From Liolophura sinensis (Eukaryota > Mollusca > Polyplacophora > Chitonida > Chitonidae): a stretch of 64,000 nucleotides of DNA. A program made the translations under genes and the position numbers. The notes under the pieces are model-generated. The model saw nothing but the letters and a program-made list of their open reading frames with translations. It had not been told where the DNA came from and ran no database searches. Positions 61,207 through 64,000 of this stretch are shown piece after piece (position 1 is the stretch's first letter; each line of letters opens with the position of its first letter). The DNA lies in contig NC_088295.1 of NCBI RefSeq assembly GCF_032854445.1, forward strand, positions 8,746,501 through 8,810,500, read 5' to 3'.

Positions 61207-64000
61207 TACTTGCCCATTTATCAGACACCTGTCCATTCAGCAAACACTTGTCCATTCAGAAGACACTTGCCTATCCAGCAGGCACCTGTCCATTCAACAG
61301 ACACTTGTTCACTCAGTAGACACATGTCCAGTCAGCAAACACTTGTTCATTCAGCAGACACTTGTTCATTTTCAACAGCAGGCACTTGTCCATTCAGCAG
61401 ATATTTCACCATTCAGCAGACATTTGCTGTCCATTCAGTAAAACTTCTCCATTCAACAGGCACTTGTCCATTCAGCAGGCACTTGTCCATTTAGCAGACA
61501 CTTGTTCATTTTCAACAGGCACTTATCCATTCAGCAGGCACTTGTCCATTCAGCAGATATTTCACCATTTAGCAGACATTTGCTGTCCATTCAGTAAAAC
61601 TTCTCCATTCAACAGGCACTTGTCCATTCAGCAGGCACTTGTCCATTCAGCGGATATTTCACCATTCAGCAGACACATGTCCATGTAGCAGACACATGTC
61701 CATTCAGCAGGCACTTGTCCATTCAACAGGCACTTCTCCATTCAGCAGACACTTGTCCATTTAACAGCCACTTGTCCATTCAGCAGACACTTCTCCAATC
61801 AACAGGCACTTGTCCATTCAGCAGGCATTTGTCCATTCAACAGGCACTTGTCCATGCAGAAGACACTTCTCCATTCAATAGGCACTTGTCCATGTAGCAG
61901 GCATTTGTCCATTCAACAGGCACTTGTCCATGTAGCAGACATTTCACCATTCAACAGAGACTTGCCCGTTCAGCAGACACTTGTCCACTCAGCAGGCATT
62001 TGTTCATTCAGCAGATAGTTTGCCATTTGGCTAACACTGAAACTTGTCCTTTCAGCAGACACTTCTCCAATCAACAGGCACTTGCTCATTCAGCAGGCAC
62101 TTGTTCATTCAGCAGATAGTTTGCCATTTTGCTAACACTGAAACTTGTCCACTCAGCAGGCACTTGTTCATTCAGCAGACAGTTTGCCATTTGGCTAACA
62201 CTGAAACTTGTCCACTCAGCAGACATTATTCAGCAGAATCTTGTACTGTAAACTAGATCTGAGATCTGTTCATTCCACCAGGCTTAACTCTTAGACACAT
62301 GTCCAGTCAGCAAACACTTGTTCATTCAGCAGACACTTGTTCATTTTCAACAGGCACTTGTCCATTCAGCAGGCACTTGTCCATTCAGCAGATATTTCAC
62401 CATTCAGCAGACATTTGCCCATTTAGCAGAAACGTGTCCATTCAGCAGAAACTTGTCCATTCAGCAGACACTTATCCATTCAGCAGACACTTCTCCATTT
62501 AGCAGACACTTCTCCATTTAGCAGACACTTCTCCGTTCAACAGACACTTCTCCATTCAGCAGACACTTCTCCAATCAGCAGACACTTCTCCATTTAGCAG
62601 ACACTTCTCCATTCAGCAGACACTTCTCCGTTCAACAGACACTTCTCCATTCAGTAGACACTTGTCCATTCAACAGGCATTTGCTTATTCAGTAGACACT
62701 TGTCCATTCAACTATCACTTCTCCATTCAACAGGCACTTCTCCATTCAGCCGGCACTCCTCCATTCAGCAGGCACTTCTCCTTTCAGCAGACACTTGCCC
62801 ATTCAGCACACACTTGCTCATTCAGCAGACACTTCTCCGTTCAGCAGACACTTCTCCATTCAACAGGCACTTGTCCATGTAGCAGGCATTTGTCCATTCA
62901 GCAGACACTTGCCCATTTAGCGAACACTCCTCTATTCAGCAGACACTTTTCCATTCAACAGGCACTTGCTCATTCAGCAGGCACTTGTTCATTCAGCAGA
63001 TAGTTTGCCATTTGGCTAACACTGAAACTTGTCCACTCAGCAGACATTATTCAGCAGAATCTTGTACTGTAAACTAGATCTGAGATCTGTTCATTCCACC
63101 AGGCTTAACTCTTAGACACATGTCCAGTCAGCAAACACTTGTTCATTCAGCAGACACTTGTTCATTTTCAACAGGCACTTGTCCATTCAGCAGGCACTTG
63201 TCCATTCAGCAGATATTTCACCATTCAGCAGACATTTGCCCATTTAGCAGAAACGTGTCCATTCAGCAGAAACTTGTCCATTCAGCAGACACTTATCCAT
63301 TCAGCAGACACTTCTCCATTTAGCAGACACTTCTCCATTTAGCAGACACTTCTCCGTTCAACAGACACTTCTCCATTCAGCAGACACTTCTCCAATCAGC
63401 AGACACTTCTCCATTTAGCAGACACTTCTCCATTTAGCAGACACTTCTCCGTTCAACAGACACTTCTCCATTCAGTAGACACTTGTCCATTCAACAGGCA
63501 TTTGCTTATTCAGTAGACACTTGTCCATTCAACTATCACTTCTCCATTCAACAGGCACTTCTCCATTCAGCCGGCACTCCTCCATTCAGCAGGCACTTCT
63601 CCTTTCAGCAGACACTTGCCCATTCAGCACACACTTGCTCATTCAGCAGACACTTCTCCGTTCAGCAGACACTTCTCCATTCAACAGGCACTTGTCCATG
63701 TAGCAGGCATTTGTCCATTCAGCAGACACTTGCCCATTTAGCGAACACTCCTCTATTCAGCAGACACTTTTCCATTCAACAGGCACTTGCTCATTCAGCA
63801 GGCACTTGTTCATTCAGCAGATAGTTTGCCATTTTGCTAACACTGAAACTTGTCCTTTCAGCAGACACTATTCAGCAGAATCTTGTACTGTAAACTAGAT
63901 CTGAGATCTGTTCATTCTACCAGGCTTAACTCTTAGACACATGTCCAGTCAGCAAACACTTGTTCATTCAGCAGACACTTGTTCATTTTCAACAGCAGGC
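61207..64000 (+). repeat. 19-bp minisatellite with 821-bp higher-order unit
   Basis: The basic unit is CACTTGTCCATTCAGCAGA, more than 130 copies with variants (TTCAACAGG, TTTAGCAGA, CTTCTCC). From 62293 a higher-order unit of 821 bp repeats: 62293-63113, 63114-63934 and a partial third from 63935 to the window end, differing at only a few bases. Each carries a non-19-mer insert ending TGTAAACTAGATCTGAGATC. A related but different block precedes it at 61318-62292. The array continues beyond the window. ORFs with a 19-residue periodicity (SIQQTLVHSADTCPFSRHL) are by-products of a stop-free unit. Confidence 0.97.

Noticed and set aside
60613-63824. A family of repetitive ORFs with SIQQTLVHSADTCPFSRHL-type peptides
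   Set aside because: The 19-residue periodicity follows from a stop-free 19-bp unit read through three frames. There is no start or splice context.

Overview
The window reads as nuclear DNA of an invertebrate animal, most likely a mollusc. It is AT-rich, has no dense long ORFs, and carries many copies of a tRNA-derived SINE whose 3' end reads GTGAAATATTCTTGAGTACG, then GGCGTAAAACACCAATC, then an AAAT tail. A second tail type reads TTGTTGAGTACGACGTTAAA followed by CACTCACT runs. I know both tails from molluscan genomes; that assignment is from memory, and I cannot tell gastropod from bivalve. Nothing suggests bacterial, viral or organellar DNA.

No complete gene can be called. I list fragments that look like single exons because an open frame meets a good splice site or a poly(A) signal, all at low to moderate confidence. 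The only segment with recognisable homology is a broken RecQ-family helicase on the minus strand near 28.8-29.3 kb. A WSC-like cysteine-rich exon lies next to it. A 3' exon with a membrane segment (22.8-23.1 kb, minus), a 205-codon hydrophobic ORF (45.1-45.7 kb), a small secreted-peptide-like exon (51.06-51.28 kb) and several anonymous exon candidates follow.

The dominant content is tandem repeats: about a dozen unrelated minisatellite arrays with periods 36, 106 (2 x 53), 46, 40, 35, 62, 27/54, 34, 34/68, 44 and 19 bp, at 18.5, 21-22, 23-24.5, 30-31, 32.7-33.4, 49.6-50, 51.7-52.1, 55.6-55.9, 56.6-58.2, 60.5-61.2 and 61.2-64 kb. The last array runs off the window and has an 821-bp higher-order repeat. 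Most longer ORFs in these arrays exist only because the unit lacks stop codons.

Layout: 1-18 kb is mostly unique AT-rich sequence with scattered exon candidates, SINE remnants, one long hairpin and a short inverted-repeat element (MITE). 18-34 kb alternates arrays, SINEs and the RecQ/WSC remnants. 34-44 kb is mostly unique, with one CpG- and GC-box-rich patch near 36.4-36.9 kb. 44-64 kb is repeat-rich. Three relations stand out: a minisatellite that grew inside a SINE copy (51.6-52.25 kb), an array whose unit copies the edge of an exon-like ORF (23.1 kb), and two adjacent arrays (44 bp and 19 bp) that share one ancestral 19-bp unit.
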